The notes: a model not told the origin generated them from the sequence alone. A stretch of 13,995 nucleotides of DNA from Mobilitalea sp. (GCA_029974875.1 JARKQP010000009.1:1-13995); one strand, 5' to 3'; shown: positions 1-7,029, numbered from the stretch's first letter. Program-made: numbers and translations.

Positions 1-137
1 AATGCATCAAATGCCATTTCATATGCTTCATTAATATCCTCGCCCTGTGTATTACATCCCTCTATATCCGGAAAAAACACAAAATATCTTCCACCATCTT
101 CTCTTTGAAATATTGCCGGATAGAATATTTTTTTCAT
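1..137 (-). CDS. hicB: HicB-family antitoxin, N-terminal part (runs off left edge)
   Basis: Only the first 45 codons are inside the window. The translation begins MKKIFYPAIFQREDGGRY and continues with FPDIEGCNTQGED and a helix ending EAYEMAFDA. This is the typical HicB N-terminal fold (partly degraded RNase H-like domain): a Y-P-A-I-F strand, an F-P-D-x-x-G-C turn and a T-x-G-x-x-x-x-E-A helix. In the family the N-terminal domain binds and blocks HicA and the C-terminal domain, here missing, binds DNA to repress the operon. A strong ribosome binding site (AGGAGGT, 7 nt before ATG) fixes the start. It lies 55 bp downstream of hicA, the usual toxin-first order. Whether the C-terminal domain is of ribbon-helix-helix or helix-turn-helix type cannot be seen. 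Confidence 0.9.
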   Translation of the reverse strand, partial: MKKIFYPAIFQREDGGRYFVFFPDIEGCNTQGEDINEAYEMAFDA

Positions 138-192
138 ACAAATTACCTCCTGTGCTATAAAAATACCTAATGACTTATTAAAGAATAAGAGG

Positions 193-381
193 TCATTTAA
201 GCCCTGCATCCTTTAAGATTTTATTTTCTAATCCCTTTGATAAATCTTTACTGTGGTAAGGAACCGTTGTGCATCTGTTAGTTTCTGGGTTCTTAAAAAA
301 TTTATGTGAACCGTCCTGCCTCTCTTCATAAAACCCATGTTCTTTTAATAGCTTTATCATCTGCTTTGGTGTCATTGGCAT
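193..381 (-). CDS. hicA: HicA-family mRNA interferase toxin
   Basis: A 62-residue protein starting MPMTPKQMIKLLKEHGF, the normal HicA length (about 60). HicA is a small double-stranded-RNA-binding-like toxin that cleaves mRNA and is neutralised by HicB. Visible family marks are the N-terminal helix ending in HGF, the G-S-H-K-F-F segment holding the presumed catalytic His (residue 27 here), the T-V-P-Y-H-S strand, and the C-terminal K-G-L-x-x-K-I-L-K-D-A-G helix. The frame stays open upstream to 513, but a consensus promoter lies inside that extension (416-444), so I use the ATG at 381, preceded by GGAAAGGA about 11 nt upstream; ATG at 375 is an alternative. It is followed 55 bp later by hicB. 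It is not part of the sugar operon, although it lies downstream of it in the same orientation. Confidence 0.88.
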   Translation of the reverse strand: MPMTPKQMIKLLKEHGFYEERQDGSHKFFKNPETNRCTTVPYHSKDLSKGLENKILKDAGLK

Positions 382-415
382 CTTCTGTGATATCCTTTCC
401 ATATCTATTGGTTTT

Positions 416-444
416 ATTATATTATGTAATAATACGTATGTCAA
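416..444 (-). promoter_or_regulatory. Consensus sigma-70/sigma-A promoter of hicAB
   Basis: On the minus strand TTGACA (plus positions 439-444) is followed by exactly 17 bp and TATAAT (plus positions 416-421), a perfect match to both hexamers with the best spacing. Transcription would begin near 409, giving a leader of about 28 nt before the hicA ATG at 381. It rules out translation of hicA from the upstream in-frame codons. Confidence 0.85.
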
Positions 445-498
445 CTCATCATCACGTACTATTACGTATAAAAAAATCTTATTACGTCTTATCACGTG
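421..498 (-). promoter_or_regulatory. Putative hicAB operator: three 30-bp-spaced pairs of ACGT boxes
   Basis: Reading the plus strand, ATYACGTnnTATYACGT-like elements begin at 421, 451 and 481, exactly 30 bp apart. In each, the two ACGT cores are exactly 10 bp apart (cores at 424 [ATGT], 434, 454, 464, 484, 494). Read on the minus strand these are pairs of 10-bp direct repeats of type nACGTrATAn on one face of the helix. The element at 421-438 sits within the promoter spacer between -10 and -35, and the other two lie just upstream, so bound protein should occlude RNA polymerase. The natural candidate ligand is HicB, whose family autoregulates; that link is inference. Two-site repeats at one helical turn are typical of dimeric ribbon-helix-helix repressors. 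Confidence 0.6.
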
Positions 499-582
499 AC
501 CATTGAAGACCAATTAAATGTACAAGTTTCTTTTTTTTGCCGCCGTGTTCTTAAAAAGTATAACCTCTCAACTGCAACATAT

Positions 583-605
583 GGGCAAGGTCATTGACCT
601 TGCCC
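583..605 (-). terminator. Strong hairpin after dhaL, probable operon terminator
   Basis: An 11-bp perfect inverted repeat around a single base (GGGCAAGGTCA / TGACCTTGCCC) begins 20 bp past the dhaL stop. As RNA it gives about a 10-bp GC-rich stem with a 3-nt loop. The transcript lacks an immediate U-run after the stem (the first is about 25 nt later), so it is not a textbook intrinsic terminator. It may end transcription inefficiently or protect the 3' end. The position between the sugar operon and hicAB supports a boundary role. Confidence 0.5.
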
Positions 606-625
606 ACGAAAGCTGCCTGTTTATT

Positions 626-1264
626 TTACTTTATCAACTGCTGTATGGCTGATGCCATCCCATCCAGCATCAAATAACAGCTGGTAGCACCGGCATCTAG
701 CACGCCTCTGGAGCGCTCTCCCAGCCTGCTCGCCCTTCCGACCCTTGCGACCATATCCTCCGTCGAGATCCATCCTGTTTTTGCCGCCTTCTTCAGCTCT
801 TCCAAGGCCATGTAAAAATCCTTTTCCCCGGCCAAAGCCAAGGAATAGGCTTCCACTGCGGGAATCAGCGCATCCAGCAATGTTTTATCTCCACGCTTTG
901 CACTCCCGATCTCCTGCACCTCTTCCAAGGCAGCCTGCAGCATTTCCCCGAAAATAGATGCATCAATTTCCTCTTTCCCGGCTGAGACATCTGCCATCGC
1001 TTCAAAAAACACACCGTACAGGGGACCCATGGAGCCTCCGATATCCGCCATCAGGGTGGAGCTTAGCACCTGCAAAGCCTCCGACATGGTGTATTCCTTT
1101 TCCTTAAGCCGTGCCCCACAGAGCGTAAATCCCTTATTCATATTGATTCCATGATCGCCGTCGCCGATTTTCCCGTCAATTTCACTCAGATACTCCTTAT
1201 TGGCCTGGATGATGGTGATCAGATTTTCAACAATCCTTATTCCGTCTTTATTTTTGAAATTCAT
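626..1264 (-). CDS. dhaL: DhaL-type kinase subunit (dihydroxyacetone/erythrulose kinase, nucleotide-binding)
   Basis: A 212-residue protein of normal DhaL length. DhaL is the all-helical ADP/ATP-binding subunit that phosphorylates a ketose held covalently by DhaK. The Mg-binding set is present as D30, D35 and D37 in E-I-D-G-K-I-G-D-G-D-H-G, followed by N-M-x-x-G and the G-G-S-M-G-P-L-Y-G loop. Near the C-terminus GRASRLGERSRGVLDAGATS replaces the more usual GRASYLG-R-G-H-DPGA-S, so the lid and product region has diverged. It follows dhaK by 14 bp with GAGGAGG in the gap, and it is the last gene of the operon. No DhaM phosphotransferase gene is present, so ATP is the more likely donor. With the RpiB-like and DhaK genes next to it, an erythrulose-type substrate is as plausible as dihydroxyacetone. 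Confidence 0.9.
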   Translation of the reverse strand: MNFKNKDGIRIVENLITIIQANKEYLSEIDGKIGDGDHGINMNKGFTLCGARLKEKEYTMSEALQVLSSTLMADIGGSMGPLYGVFFEAMADVSAGKEEIDASIFGEMLQAALEEVQEIGSAKRGDKTLLDALIPAVEAYSLALAGEKDFYMALEELKKAAKTGWISTEDMVARVGRASRLGERSRGVLDAGATSCYLMLDGMASAIQQLIK

Positions 1265-1278
1265 ATGCCTTTCCTCCT

Positions 1279-2277
1279 CTAGAATTGTGTTAATCCCACG
1301 GATTCCGCAGGCATATCGATTAATTCCTTCAATTCTGCGTCCAGCCTCATGACCGTCAGGGTAACCCCCATCATTTCCAAGGACGTAAAATAATTCCCCA
1401 CATAGGCCCGATGAACCTTGATTTCTTTCCCAGCCAGTATCTCAGCCACCTTATGATAGACGATATACTGCTCCATGACAGGAGTTGCTCCCAGCCCGGA
1501 TAATAAAACAGCTACTTCGTCCCCGGTCTGGAAAGGCAAGTCCGGTAATAAGATCTCCAGCATCTGCTCTGCTATTTCATCCGCCGTTTTCAAGGGTTGG
1601 ACGCTGACCCCGGGTTCTCCGTGGTGTCCGATCCCCACCTCCATCGTTCCCTCTTCAATCTTAAAATTAGGATGGCCGACTGCCGGAATTGTACAGGGTC
1701 TGGTTCCAATTCCTACACTGCGTATGTTGTTGATGGCTTTTTGTGCCGCCGCAATTACCTCATCTAATTCAGCTCCTAAGGCCGCCTTAGCACCGGCTAT
1801 CTTCCACATAAAGACCTCTCCGGCCACACCCCTTCTCCGATCTGCTTCCTCAGGGGGTGCAGAGGCGGCGTCATCATTTGCCACCACTGTTTTTACAAAA
1901 ATTCCTTCCTTTTTTGCCATTTTCATGGCCAGCTTGACATTCATGTTATCTCCGGCATAATTCCCATACAGGCATGCCACTCCCTTGCCGGAATCCGCTT
2001 CCTTCATTGCCTGGAAAAATGCCTGTGCCGTGGGGGATGAAAACACCTCGCCTACCGCGACGGCGTCACACATATTTTTTCCTATATATCCAATGAATGC
2101 AGGCTTGTGGCCGGAGCCTCCGCCTGTTACGATACCGACCTTCCCTTCTACCGGGGCATTTTTATATTTTAATACCCGGGGATTGTCCGTTCCCGTCAAA
2201 AGGTTAGAATGGGCCTTCAGATAGCCCTTTAGCATGTCTTCTACAACAAAGTCAGGATTATTAATAATTCTGCTCAT
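1279..2277 (-). CDS. dhaK: DhaK-type ketose-binding kinase subunit (dihydroxyacetone or erythrulose kinase)
   Basis: A 332-residue DhaK-family protein, full length. The family binds a short ketose as a hemiaminal on a His and presents it to DhaL. Visible are G-G-G-S-G-H (H57), N-Y-A-G-D (D110), the D-D of ANDDAAS, the R-R-R-G-V-A-G-E-V segment, and G-I-G-H-H-G-E-P-G, in which H219 aligns with the covalent His. Differences from ordinary DhaK are K58 in place of the usual Glu in GSGHEP, Ala in NYAGD instead of Thr, and a His before the covalent His. The start overlaps the rpiB-like stop as ATGA (2274-2277) with AGGAGG just before it, implying translational coupling with the RpiB-like gene. Known relatives include L- and D-erythrulose kinases (LerK, DerK) that partner with RpiB-type isomerases. 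Family certain, substrate not. Confidence 0.92.
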   Translation of the reverse strand: MSRIINNPDFVVEDMLKGYLKAHSNLLTGTDNPRVLKYKNAPVEGKVGIVTGGGSGHKPAFIGYIGKNMCDAVAVGEVFSSPTAQAFFQAMKEADSGKGVACLYGNYAGDNMNVKLAMKMAKKEGIFVKTVVANDDAASAPPEEADRRRGVAGEVFMWKIAGAKAALGAELDEVIAAAQKAINNIRSVGIGTRPCTIPAVGHPNFKIEEGTMEVGIGHHGEPGVSVQPLKTADEIAEQMLEILLPDLPFQTGDEVAVLLSGLGATPVMEQYIVYHKVAEILAGKEIKVHRAYVGNYFTSLEMMGVTLTVMRLDAELKELIDMPAESVGLTQF

Positions 2278-2744
2278 GGCATCCTCCTCCGATTATCGAA
2301 TAACTCCCGTTCTATCTCTATAATGCGGGCTACCTTCTGCCCGGAAGCACCGCCTGCAAAATCACAGCCCAGCCAGATATCAACAATGCACTTGCACAGC
2401 TCCACTCCTATGACACGCTCTCCCATGCATAGGATCTGGGCATCATTGCTTTTTCGGGAACGCTCGGCAGAATAAGGATCATGGCAGACGGCTGCCCGTA
2501 TTCCCGGCACCTTATTTGCAGTAATCGCCATGCCGATACCCGTACCGCATAAAAGGATTCCCCGCTCAAAGCTCCCCGCTGCAACCGCTTCGGCAACACT
2601 TTTTGCTATATCCGGATAAAGAACCGTTTCCTCAGGAGCAGCCCCGAAGTCTTCCAGCTCTATTTCTTCCCTGCCCTTTAAATGCTTTATAATCTCCAGC
2701 TTTAAATGATAGGCCGCTTCATCGCATCCAATGGCAATCTTCAT
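2274..2744 (-). CDS. RpiB/LacAB-family sugar-phosphate isomerase with altered active site
   Basis: 156 residues, slightly longer than E. coli RpiB (149), to which it can be read almost without gaps. It interconverts an aldose and a ketose phosphate. The catalytic Cys and oxyanion loop are intact (C66-G-T68-G-I-G), as are D8 and N100. However, the GCDH motif reads GCDEAAY (His to Glu at residue 9), HNDAN reads SNDAQ (H99, the proposed ring-opening base, to Ser), and the phosphate-binding GGRHQQR reads GGASGQK (R133 to Ala, H134 to Ser, R137 to Lys). Ribose 5-phosphate is therefore unlikely to be the substrate. An acyclic tetrulose phosphate supplied by DhaKL would fit, as in the RpiB-type EryI and DerI enzymes. 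GAGGGGGT lies 6 nt before ATG. The stop overlaps the dhaK start by 4 bp and the isomerase stop is 28 bp upstream. Confidence 0.85.
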   Translation of the reverse strand: MKIAIGCDEAAYHLKLEIIKHLKGREEIELEDFGAAPEETVLYPDIAKSVAEAVAAGSFERGILLCGTGIGMAITANKVPGIRAAVCHDPYSAERSRKSNDAQILCMGERVIGVELCKCIVDIWLGCDFAGGASGQKVARIIEIERELFDNRRRMP

Positions 2745-2772
2745 ATGATAACCCCCTCATCATTCTCAAAAA

Positions 2773-4185
2773 CTATTCACCAAGTACTTCCACATCAATT
2801 TCCAGCATCCTGCAAATAATCTTAATCTCATCTATGCAGTCACCATATACGGCGTGGCAATGGTTCGCGCTGAACCGTTCCAGGAAAATCCCATGATCGA
2901 AGGGCAGCTTTGCAAATACATGGGGCCACTCCCTGGTGGTCTCCGCCATCTTTTCCTCCGGAAGGCTTACGAATTCAGCCGGTATGACCGTCATGCGGTA
3001 TTTTCCCTTATAGCGGTTCAAGCGGGCAATGGTAGCCTGGCCGGGACTTGTCATACAGTTCACATGACAGCCGCCTCCTGCATAGATTTCGAGGCAGGGA
3101 TACAATTTTACCTTCTTCAGGTTTTCTTTTGGATCCTTACTTTGTCCTGCATAATAGGTGGATTCCGATCCGCAGTTACAGAAGACCATAACATCATAAT
3201 CCGCATCGTAATGACGGACATCCATGAATAAAACCGGGTCATTTGTCAGCAGCTTCAGGATCTGCATTGTCATGGCTGCATCAGAATCCGCTTCACAGGC
3301 ATAGGCTACCGGTTCCTTTTCCCCATCCCAGTCATAGGGATCATTCATAAAGGCCGCTGCTATACATTCCGTGCAATAATGCCTGCTCATCTCATAATGG
3401 CATTTCACGCCCACAAAATCATAGCTGTTGTCCTTCACTATCCTTTTGATCGCTTCATAATGCCTAATCTGCAGCTTTAATTTCTCCGGTGTCAGCCGGT
3501 TACCGTCATATAGAATTTCACCGCAATGCCCGCTGAGCCAGTCAAAGGCCTTCTCTACCTGTTCTTCCGGCACTTCATCCGCAAGACGGACAATTTCAGA
3601 CTGGTCCATGTGGTCCACATCAACACCGAATTTATCCTGCCAGTCCTGCATGCTTACGGTGGCGCTGTACATCCCCAGGCTTCTTCCTCCGATCAGTCCG
3701 TATTTCTGTCCTTTCAGCCTGTTTGCCACGCCGGCACAGCGCGCAAACCGTACTATTTTTTCTAAAACCGCCGGATCCTTAAAATCACCGGCCACCCGGA
3801 AATGATCGATTCCTAAATGATCCAATGCCCCTCCTGCTGCCAGCATGGATACCATTCCAGGCCAGTCGGGATTCAAATTTGCACACAGCATAAAAGGGCC
3901 TTTCCCAAACTTTGCAATAATTGCTGAAAAATTAGGGAAAGCGAAGACGCCATGGGAGATAACCGTGCCGTCAACTCCCTTTTTATTTAGAAATTCCGCC
4001 TGTTCCTTCGCTGATTGGACGGAATTAACCAGACATTCCGCTTGAATGACTTCGATTCTTCCATCTTTTTTTAACTCTTCTATTATCGTATCAACCTGAG
4101 CCTGTACGATATCCTTTAGGGTCTCATGAACCTCCATATCCCCGTCAGATACTCCGACAATACCAATAACCGGTTTTCTATCCAT
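2773..4185 (-). CDS. L-fucose/L-arabinose isomerase-family protein
   Basis: A 470-residue member of the L-fucose isomerase-like superfamily, shorter than E. coli FucI (about 590) but typical of the compact branch in Firmicutes sugar clusters. It should interconvert a free aldose and its ketose using a divalent metal. The three acidic/His positions expected for the active site are visible: E298 (YACEADSDAA), D322 (LFMDVRHYD) and a C-terminal His in SANHCHAVYGD (H442 or H444). The N-terminal part starts with an IGIVGVSDGD Rossmann-like strand. I place the start at ATG 4185 because the protein fold begins there. Its own ribosome binding site is poor, and a well-placed leader frame ends across this ATG. 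The frame is open upstream to a TTG at 4263 with no correctly spaced site. The sugar substrate cannot be told from sequence. Confidence 0.85.
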   Translation of the reverse strand: MDRKPVIGIVGVSDGDMEVHETLKDIVQAQVDTIIEELKKDGRIEVIQAECLVNSVQSAKEQAEFLNKKGVDGTVISHGVFAFPNFSAIIAKFGKGPFMLCANLNPDWPGMVSMLAAGGALDHLGIDHFRVAGDFKDPAVLEKIVRFARCAGVANRLKGQKYGLIGGRSLGMYSATVSMQDWQDKFGVDVDHMDQSEIVRLADEVPEEQVEKAFDWLSGHCGEILYDGNRLTPEKLKLQIRHYEAIKRIVKDNSYDFVGVKCHYEMSRHYCTECIAAAFMNDPYDWDGEKEPVAYACEADSDAAMTMQILKLLTNDPVLFMDVRHYDADYDVMVFCNCGSESTYYAGQSKDPKENLKKVKLYPCLEIYAGGGCHVNCMTSPGQATIARLNRYKGKYRMTVIPAEFVSLPEEKMAETTREWPHVFAKLPFDHGIFLERFSANHCHAVYGDCIDEIKIICRMLEIDVEVLGE

Positions 4186-4255
4186 AATTATATCCATGCC
4201 CATCACTACAGGCATTGCCCTTATACTGCACAAATCGCCATGAAAGTGCTGGCAT
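4178..4255 (-). other. Possible 25-codon leader ORF overlapping the isomerase start
   Basis: An ATG at 4255 has the best Shine-Dalgarno in this gap (AAAGGGGG, 9 nt upstream) and opens a 25-codon frame beginning MPALSWRF. Its TAG stop lies inside ATGGATAG, overlapping the isomerase ATG at 4183-4185 in another frame. The isomerase itself has no good ribosome binding site. This arrangement would let ribosomes terminate and restart on the isomerase. No evidence of peptide conservation is available, so it may be chance. Confidence 0.35.
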
Positions 4256-4308
4256 GGATCCAATCCCCCTTTCGTCCATTAATTTTATTTCTTTCAACCT
4301 TCACATCA

Positions 4309-4338
4309 TGCTGCCGTAGGCAGCACTAACAATTAGTG
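4309..4338. promoter_or_regulatory. Two adjacent small inverted repeats between kinase and isomerase genes
   Basis: TGCTGCC-gta-GGCAGCA (4309-4325) and CACTAA-caa-TTAGTG (4324-4338) are perfect 7-bp and 6-bp hairpins sharing two bases, so they would be mutually exclusive at the join. Neither is followed by a U-run in the transcript. They could be an RNA-processing site, a weak attenuator or a protein-binding site within the 100-178 bp between the kinase stop and the isomerase start. I see no promoter hexamers there. Confidence 0.35.
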
Positions 4339-4363
4339 AGAAGAACGCTGCTTCATAAAATTC

Positions 4364-5833
4364 CTATCTCAAACGGTTTCTTATATCCTGGTATTTCTCA
4401 AATAATCCATCATAATCCTTTGACGCACAAAAAACCTCTTTCGTCTTCACAAACCTTGCAACTGCCTCCCCATAGCTGCCGTAATCGCCGCTTGCGACCG
4501 CGCAGATGATGGCAAGCCCTGTGATTCCGGCTTCCGCATTCTCCAGCACATGGATTTCCTGCTTCAGGATATCCGCCTTCAGCTGCATAAACATACAGGA
4601 TTTTGTGATCCCTCCTGTTGCGCTGAGATATTCTATGGGAAATCCGATATTCTTTAGCGTATCCAGGTTGATTCTGGATTCAAAATTCAGCCCCTGCAGC
4701 ACTGCCCGGTAAAATTCCCGCCTGTCCGTATCCAGGGTGATGCCGATAAATGCCCCCGGTACCCTTGACTCCGGATCCATAATATTGACCTTGCTTAAAT
4801 GGGGCAAAAAAATCAGCTCCGTCTCTTCCCTGCTGTTTTTTTCCAGACAAGCATAAATATCCCCGCCTTCTTCCAGATGGTTCTTTCTCTCTGCTTCAAA
4901 AGTACGGATATACCATCGGATGGCGTTGCCATAGGTTAAAAAGGAAGCCGGGATCAGGTATAAACCATTTTCCAGGAAAGGCTCCACACACATGCTGCGC
5001 CTGATCAGCTCCCCTGAGGCACGGAATACGGCTTCCCCCGCAATAAGGTTAATGCTCTCTGTTGAGCCTTCTCCAATCATGGCGGCACCCGGTGCATATA
5101 CCCCTCCCCCGATTGTTGCGCTGCACTGGTCATGACACCCGAGATAGATACGGATCTCCGGGGACAATCCCAATTCCTCTGCCAACCCGCTCTTTATCGT
5201 TCCCAGGAAGGTTCCTACAGGAAGTACCGGTGAAAACCACTCCCTCGGAAGCTCAAAGGCCTTGAGTAATTCCTCTGACCAATCGTCCTGGTGTATATCA
5301 AAGAGAAGGGTTTTGGATGCCGTACCAGCATCTACACCCCTATTTCCGCTCAGCAGATAATTGTAATAATCATTTGCCAGGTAGATACTCCTTGCTTTCT
5401 CCAACACCTGGGGGCAATGCTCCTTCAGCCACAAAAGCTTGCACAGTGAAAATGTCTCGTTTGGTACAACGCCTGTAATGCCAAATAGTTTTTCAACCGT
5501 ATATTTTTCAATCAGCCGCTTCTCCATGCCCTTACACCGGCTATCTGCATAAGTAATAAAATTATTTAAAGGGACATCACTATCATCCAGCAGGACAAAT
5601 GCTTCTCCAAAGCTGGAAAGGGATAAAGCCTTTACGGAGGCTGCCTTTGGGGCAAGCTCCTTCAGCACCCGTTTCACTTTGGAATAAATTTCTGCAGGAT
5701 CTAATTCCACAAAGCCCCTCTGGGGAAATATCAGATTATATTCCGCATGGGCAACAGCGACCACCTCAGCCTTCTCTGTAATAATGGAGGCTTTACAGCC
5801 GGAGGTGCCGATATCAAGTCCTATGTACGCCAT
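4364..5833 (-). CDS. FGGY-family carbohydrate kinase (first of two in transcript 3' half)
   Basis: A 489-residue FGGY kinase of full family length that transfers phosphate from ATP to a hydroxyl of a ketose or polyol. Seen are the phosphate-1 loop GLDIGTSGCKAS (residues 5-16), the catalytic Asp D235 in YLGCHDQCSATIGGG, and the ATP-site segment SATGGITKS in the C-terminal domain. It is clearly paralogous to the kinase at 8834-10327: both share GLDIGTSG-KAS, a TLLFDI...DWSEE block and the same domain spacing, but differ in the N-terminal sugar-facing strands. It is preceded by AAAGGAG 8 nt before ATG and lies 16 bp after the second aldolase gene, with which it probably forms a functional kinase-aldolase pair. 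Xylulokinase, ribulokinase, L-fuculokinase-like and other assignments cannot be separated by eye. Confidence 0.9.
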   Translation of the reverse strand: MAYIGLDIGTSGCKASIITEKAEVVAVAHAEYNLIFPQRGFVELDPAEIYSKVKRVLKELAPKAASVKALSLSSFGEAFVLLDDSDVPLNNFITYADSRCKGMEKRLIEKYTVEKLFGITGVVPNETFSLCKLLWLKEHCPQVLEKARSIYLANDYYNYLLSGNRGVDAGTASKTLLFDIHQDDWSEELLKAFELPREWFSPVLPVGTFLGTIKSGLAEELGLSPEIRIYLGCHDQCSATIGGGVYAPGAAMIGEGSTESINLIAGEAVFRASGELIRRSMCVEPFLENGLYLIPASFLTYGNAIRWYIRTFEAERKNHLEEGGDIYACLEKNSREETELIFLPHLSKVNIMDPESRVPGAFIGITLDTDRREFYRAVLQGLNFESRINLDTLKNIGFPIEYLSATGGITKSCMFMQLKADILKQEIHVLENAEAGITGLAIICAVASGDYGSYGEAVARFVKTKEVFCASKDYDGLFEKYQDIRNRLR

Positions 5834-5849
5834 CTTAAGGCTCCTTTCA

Positions 5850-6704
5850 CTAAAACCTTGACAGCTTTAGCTTGGCTTCCAAATATTTTTCCAGCCTCTC
5901 CTGTACAAACATGGGAACCTCCAGAAGCTTGAAGGGGTTATCCTCTTTCTCTTTTAGCCTCGTATAATCTACCAGCGCTTTATAGTACTCCCCTATAAAT
6001 TCAGTTCCTACATTAAATTTGTTGATACCTTTTTTAAAGGCTTCCATCAACTGGTCATCCGGGATCCCGCTGCCTCCGTGCAGAACCAGGGGTACCTTGG
6101 TAGCCGCATTGATTTCCTCCAGCCGTTTAATATCCAGGACCGGCTTTTCCCTGTATACTCCATGTGCATTTCCAATGGAAATAGCCAGGGAATCTATATT
6201 GGTTTCCCTGCAGAAAAGCTCCGCCGTTGCCGGATCGGTATATGCCTTTGCTTTCTCTGTGCTGTCCGAGGTTTCAAGCCCTATGGTACCCAGCTCGGCC
6301 TCCACATCCGCACCCAGAATATGGGATGCCTCCGTCACTTTTCCGGTTAGCTCTATATTTTCCTTCAGCGGCCTTGCGGAGCCGTCAATCATGACTGACG
6401 GGAATCCCAGACGGATCGCCTTGATTACACTTTCATAATCATAGCTGTGATCCAGGTGCAGACCGATGGGTACCCTGACCCTTGTTGCCAGATCCTTTGC
6501 CATTTCTGCAAAGCCCTTTACGCTGAAGGTATTATTTTTCTCTGAATGCTCCGGCAGTAGCATAACAAGTGCAGGTGTATTTGTCTTCTCAGCCGTTTGA
6601 ATCACAGAATATACCATGTTATAATCGATACAGATAAATGAGATGACCGAAGTATCCGCTTCATCAGCCATCCTCAATATGTTTTTAACACGTTCCAGTG
6701 CCAT
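5850..6704 (-). CDS. Class II (zinc) ketose-bisphosphate aldolase, FbaA/GatY/KbaY family
   Basis: A 284-residue zinc-dependent aldolase of the tagatose/fructose bisphosphate aldolase family, which splits a ketose phosphate to glycerone phosphate and an aldehyde. The active set falls at the same spacing as GatY/KbaY: catalytic D85 and zinc H86 in LHLDHS, E137 in VEAELG, zinc H181 in SIGNAHGVY, zinc H209 in LHGGSGIP, and the N-V-G-T phosphate loop. It has a good ribosome binding site (AGGAGAG, 8 nt). It follows a 325-bp repeat-filled gap and is followed at 16 bp by an FGGY kinase. The operon holds a second aldolase with a different phosphate-loop sequence, so the two probably use different substrates. 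The product names fructose- or tagatose-bisphosphate aldolase would be guesses. Confidence 0.9.
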   Translation of the reverse strand: MALERVKNILRMADEADTSVISFICIDYNMVYSVIQTAEKTNTPALVMLLPEHSEKNNTFSVKGFAEMAKDLATRVRVPIGLHLDHSYDYESVIKAIRLGFPSVMIDGSARPLKENIELTGKVTEASHILGADVEAELGTIGLETSDSTEKAKAYTDPATAELFCRETNIDSLAISIGNAHGVYREKPVLDIKRLEEINAATKVPLVLHGGSGIPDDQLMEAFKKGINKFNVGTEFIGEYYKALVDYTRLKEKEDNPFKLLEVPMFVQERLEKYLEAKLKLSRF

Positions 6705-6724
6705 GTTTTCTCTCCTATTGCCTT

Positions 6725-7029
6725 CTATTTTCTTGGCCTTATTTTTTCTTGACCTTATTTCTTCAGGCTTATTTCTTAATTTTTGTTTCTCTCAGTCTTA
6801 CTTTTTTTCAGGCTTATTTCTCGATCTTCTTTCTCTCAGTCTTACTTTTTTTCAGGCTTATTTCTCGATCTTCTTTCTCTCAGCCTTACTTTCTTCAGGT
6901 TTATTTCTTGATCTCACTCTCTCAGTCTTACTTTTTTATGCTTATTTCTTGATCCTATTTCTCTCGGCCTTACTTTTCCTGGCTTATTTCCCTAATCCTT
7001 ACTCTTTTTCAACCCTATTCTTTTCAGCG
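6725..7029 (-). repeat. Purine-rich (transcript sense) tandem repeat array filling the intergenic gap
   Basis: Five units are clear on the plus strand, each starting CTCAGTCTTAC or a near variant: 6791-6834 and 6835-6878 (44 bp, identical), 6879-6920, 6921-6962 and 6963-7004 (42 bp, diverged). Degenerate half units extend to both sides, from about 6725 and into the last codons of the transketolase C-terminal gene (CAGCCTTAC at 7041-7049). In transcript sense each unit divides into three 14-16-nt A/G-rich blocks ending in AAG or similar. All minus-strand frames hit stops, so it is not coding for the operon. No promoter or hairpin is evident. It spaces the transketolase stop 325 bp from the next aldolase, unlike the tight junctions elsewhere. 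Confidence 0.85.

Noticed and set aside
306..506. Plus-strand 66-codon frame opposite hicA
   Set aside because: It is antisense to hicA and its promoter region, has no recognisable motif, and is explained by chance in AT-rich DNA.
382..513. N-terminal extension of HicA by 44 residues
   Set aside because: The extension contains a perfect promoter and the box array, HicA proteins are about 60 residues, and homology-like sequence starts at MPMTPKQ.
6791..7004. CRISPR array
   Set aside because: The whole 42-44-bp unit repeats with no unique spacers and no palindromic repeat, and no cas genes are present.
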